This document shows, piece after piece, positions 63,002-64,000 of a DNA stretch of 64,000 nt. The stretch spans positions 124,001 through 188,000 of the forward strand of contig JADKEF010000019.1 in assembly GCA_016718135.1 (NCBI GenBank). Reading direction: 5' to 3'. A program made the position numbers and the translations under genes. The DNA is from Acidobacteriota bacterium. GTDB lineage: Bacteria; Acidobacteriota; Blastocatellia; Pyrinomonadales; Pyrinomonadaceae. How positions within the stretch are numbered: the stretch's first letter is position 1; every line of letters starts with the position of its first letter. The notes under the pieces were generated by a model, which saw only the letters and a list, made by a program, of their open reading frames with translations, made no database searches and was not told the origin of the DNA.

Positions 63002-63580
63002 CTAAACATATTGATCTTGTACGACTGCTGCCATTACTGGATCGTTCGTGACCTCATCGATCAGCCCGATCCGCAACGCGTCTTCCGCCGAAACGCGGCG
63101 AGCTGTCATAAACATTTCCAGTGCCGCGGTCTCGCCAACTAATCTCGGCAATCTTTGCGTGCCGCCCCAGCCGGTGATGATACCGAGGCCGACGCCGGGG
63201 TGGCAGAATTCAGCGGTGGCGACGGCGATGCGGCGTCTGCAGGAGAGAGCGAGGTCTAATGCTCCCCCGAAGCAGAATCCATTTATTGCCGCGACTGTAT
63301 CGGGTAAGGCATTGACCGAGTTCATCAATCTCTGGCCACGCAAAGCAAATTCTTTGGCTTCCTCGACAGAAACCTTGTCTATCTCTCGCAAATCCGCGCC
63401 CGCCGCAAACACTTCCGACGTTCCGGTAAAAATAACACGCCCGACCGAAGGATCTAGTTCCTCAACGATCGAAGTAATATATTCCACCACCTCAACCGAC
63501 AGCGGATTTCTTATCTCGGGCCGTACGAAACGGATGACGAGAGAGTTTTCGATCCGTTCGAGTGAGACGGCACTGGACAT
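63002..63580 (-). CDS. Enoyl-CoA hydratase/isomerase family protein (second, short)
   Basis: 192 residues, shorter than the usual 250-260. It has RPEIRNPLSVEVVEYITS, the oxyanion part EVFAAGADLREIDK, NGFCFGGALDLALSCRRRIA and GLGIITGWGGTQRLPRLVGE, then ends QDQYV. The C-terminal helices that complete the trimer contact are missing. It overlaps the upstream frame extension of the methyltransferase by eight bases. Either a natural short form or truncated. Confidence 0.85.
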   Translation of the reverse strand: MSSAVSLERIENSLVIRFVRPEIRNPLSVEVVEYITSIVEELDPSVGRVIFTGTSEVFAAGADLREIDKVSVEEAKEFALRGQRLMNSVNALPDTVAAINGFCFGGALDLALSCRRRIAVATAEFCHPGVGLGIITGWGGTQRLPRLVGETAALEMFMTARRVSAEDALRIGLIDEVTNDPVMAAVVQDQYV

Positions 63581-63608
63581 CGTTGGTCGCTAACTAAATA
63601 ATAGACCT

Positions 63609-64000
63609 ATGTTTCGCACAAACAAAGCTCATCCGTGGCACGGCGTTCCTATCGGCGACGGGGTGCCCGCCGAGGTCACCGTTTTTATCGAGATCGTGCC
63701 GAGCGACACGGTTAAATACGAGGTCGACAAGGAGACCGGCTATCTCAAGATCGACCGGCCGCAGCAGTATTCTAATGTCGTCCCGGCGAATTACGGCTTC
63801 ATCCCGCAAACGTATTGCGCCGAGCGAATTGCTGATCTCGCCCGCGAAGGTTCCGATATCTCTGTGAGCGGCGGCGATGGCGATCCGCTGGATATCCTCG
63901 TCCTCAGCGAACACCATATTCCCCGCGGTGACATTATCCTGAAGGCTCGGCCGATCGGCGGATTCTGCCTGATCGACGGAGGCGAGGCTGACGACAAGAT
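63609..64000 (+). CDS. ppa: Inorganic pyrophosphatase, 3' end outside window
   Basis: 130 codons from the ATG at 63609 with no stop before the window end. Motifs: HPWHGVPIG, VVPANYGFIPQTYC, the metal-binding signature GDGDPLDILVLSE, and ADDK at the edge. It is a soluble family I enzyme that hydrolyses PPi to phosphate. It is divergent from the crotonase gene at 63580 with only 28 bases between starts, so promoters must overlap. Confidence 0.95.
   Translation, partial: MFRTNKAHPWHGVPIGDGVPAEVTVFIEIVPSDTVKYEVDKETGYLKIDRPQQYSNVVPANYGFIPQTYCAERIADLAREGSDISVSGGDGDPLDILVLSEHHIPRGDIILKARPIGGFCLIDGGEADDK

Overview
The window looks like a chromosomal contig of an Acidobacteriota member, most likely class Blastocatellia (Pyrinomonas-like). 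This is inferred from recalled family knowledge, not a search. Supporting signs are two tandem VWFA proteins of the acidobacterial VWFA-related type, a tricorn-like S41 protease, LpxC (so a Gram-negative envelope), long single-copy operons and moderate GC. I saw no rRNA, tRNA, CRISPR array or complete insertion sequence.

Layout. 24-6101: a MauE/double-thioredoxin membrane protein, then tgt-yajC-secD-secF (queuosine and Sec translocon). 6495-10236: a tonB-exbB-exbD-exbD-TPR lipoprotein operon that energises outer-membrane transport. 10415-16832: Rel (ppGpp), RidA, L28, a PpiC lipoprotein and an ABC-F ATPase. 16914-23641: tricorn-like protease, guaB and a RodZ-like regulator. 23832-27385: a small bacterial-microcompartment locus with two BMC-H shell proteins around a CoA-acylating aldehyde dehydrogenase, plus a tail-anchored zinc ribbon, a 31-residue membrane peptide and a secreted protein. 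27458-32695: two VWA proteins, then PilC/PilB-type secretion motor genes. 32765-44304: an accessory, repeat-rich region (dehydratase, gnd, CDF carrier, a 12-repeat secreted protein, a 21-bp minisatellite ORF coupled to an unknown gene, lpxC, a DUF4160/DUF2442 pair, EVE protein). 44363-64000: ATP-grasp, M12-type metalloprotease, and a scattered acyl-CoA/terpenoid-type degradation set (carboxyltransferase beta subunit, B12-binding mutase subunit, AtuA core, separate AtuA ferredoxin-like domain, two crotonases), with haem proteins, an M28 peptidase and pyrophosphatase cut by the window end.

Two features stand out. First, palindromic elements of at least three sequence families lie between genes and also inside the reading frames of tgt, ABC-F and the carboxyltransferase, where they add in-frame residues; a truncated REP-type (RAYT) transposase fragment is in the same window. 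Hairpins whose arms are built from short repeated words sit close to several start codons. Second, about ten genes carry single frame disruptions, including rel, gnd and the tricorn protease. Several lie in homopolymers, so sequencing or assembly error must be excluded before calling them pseudogenes.
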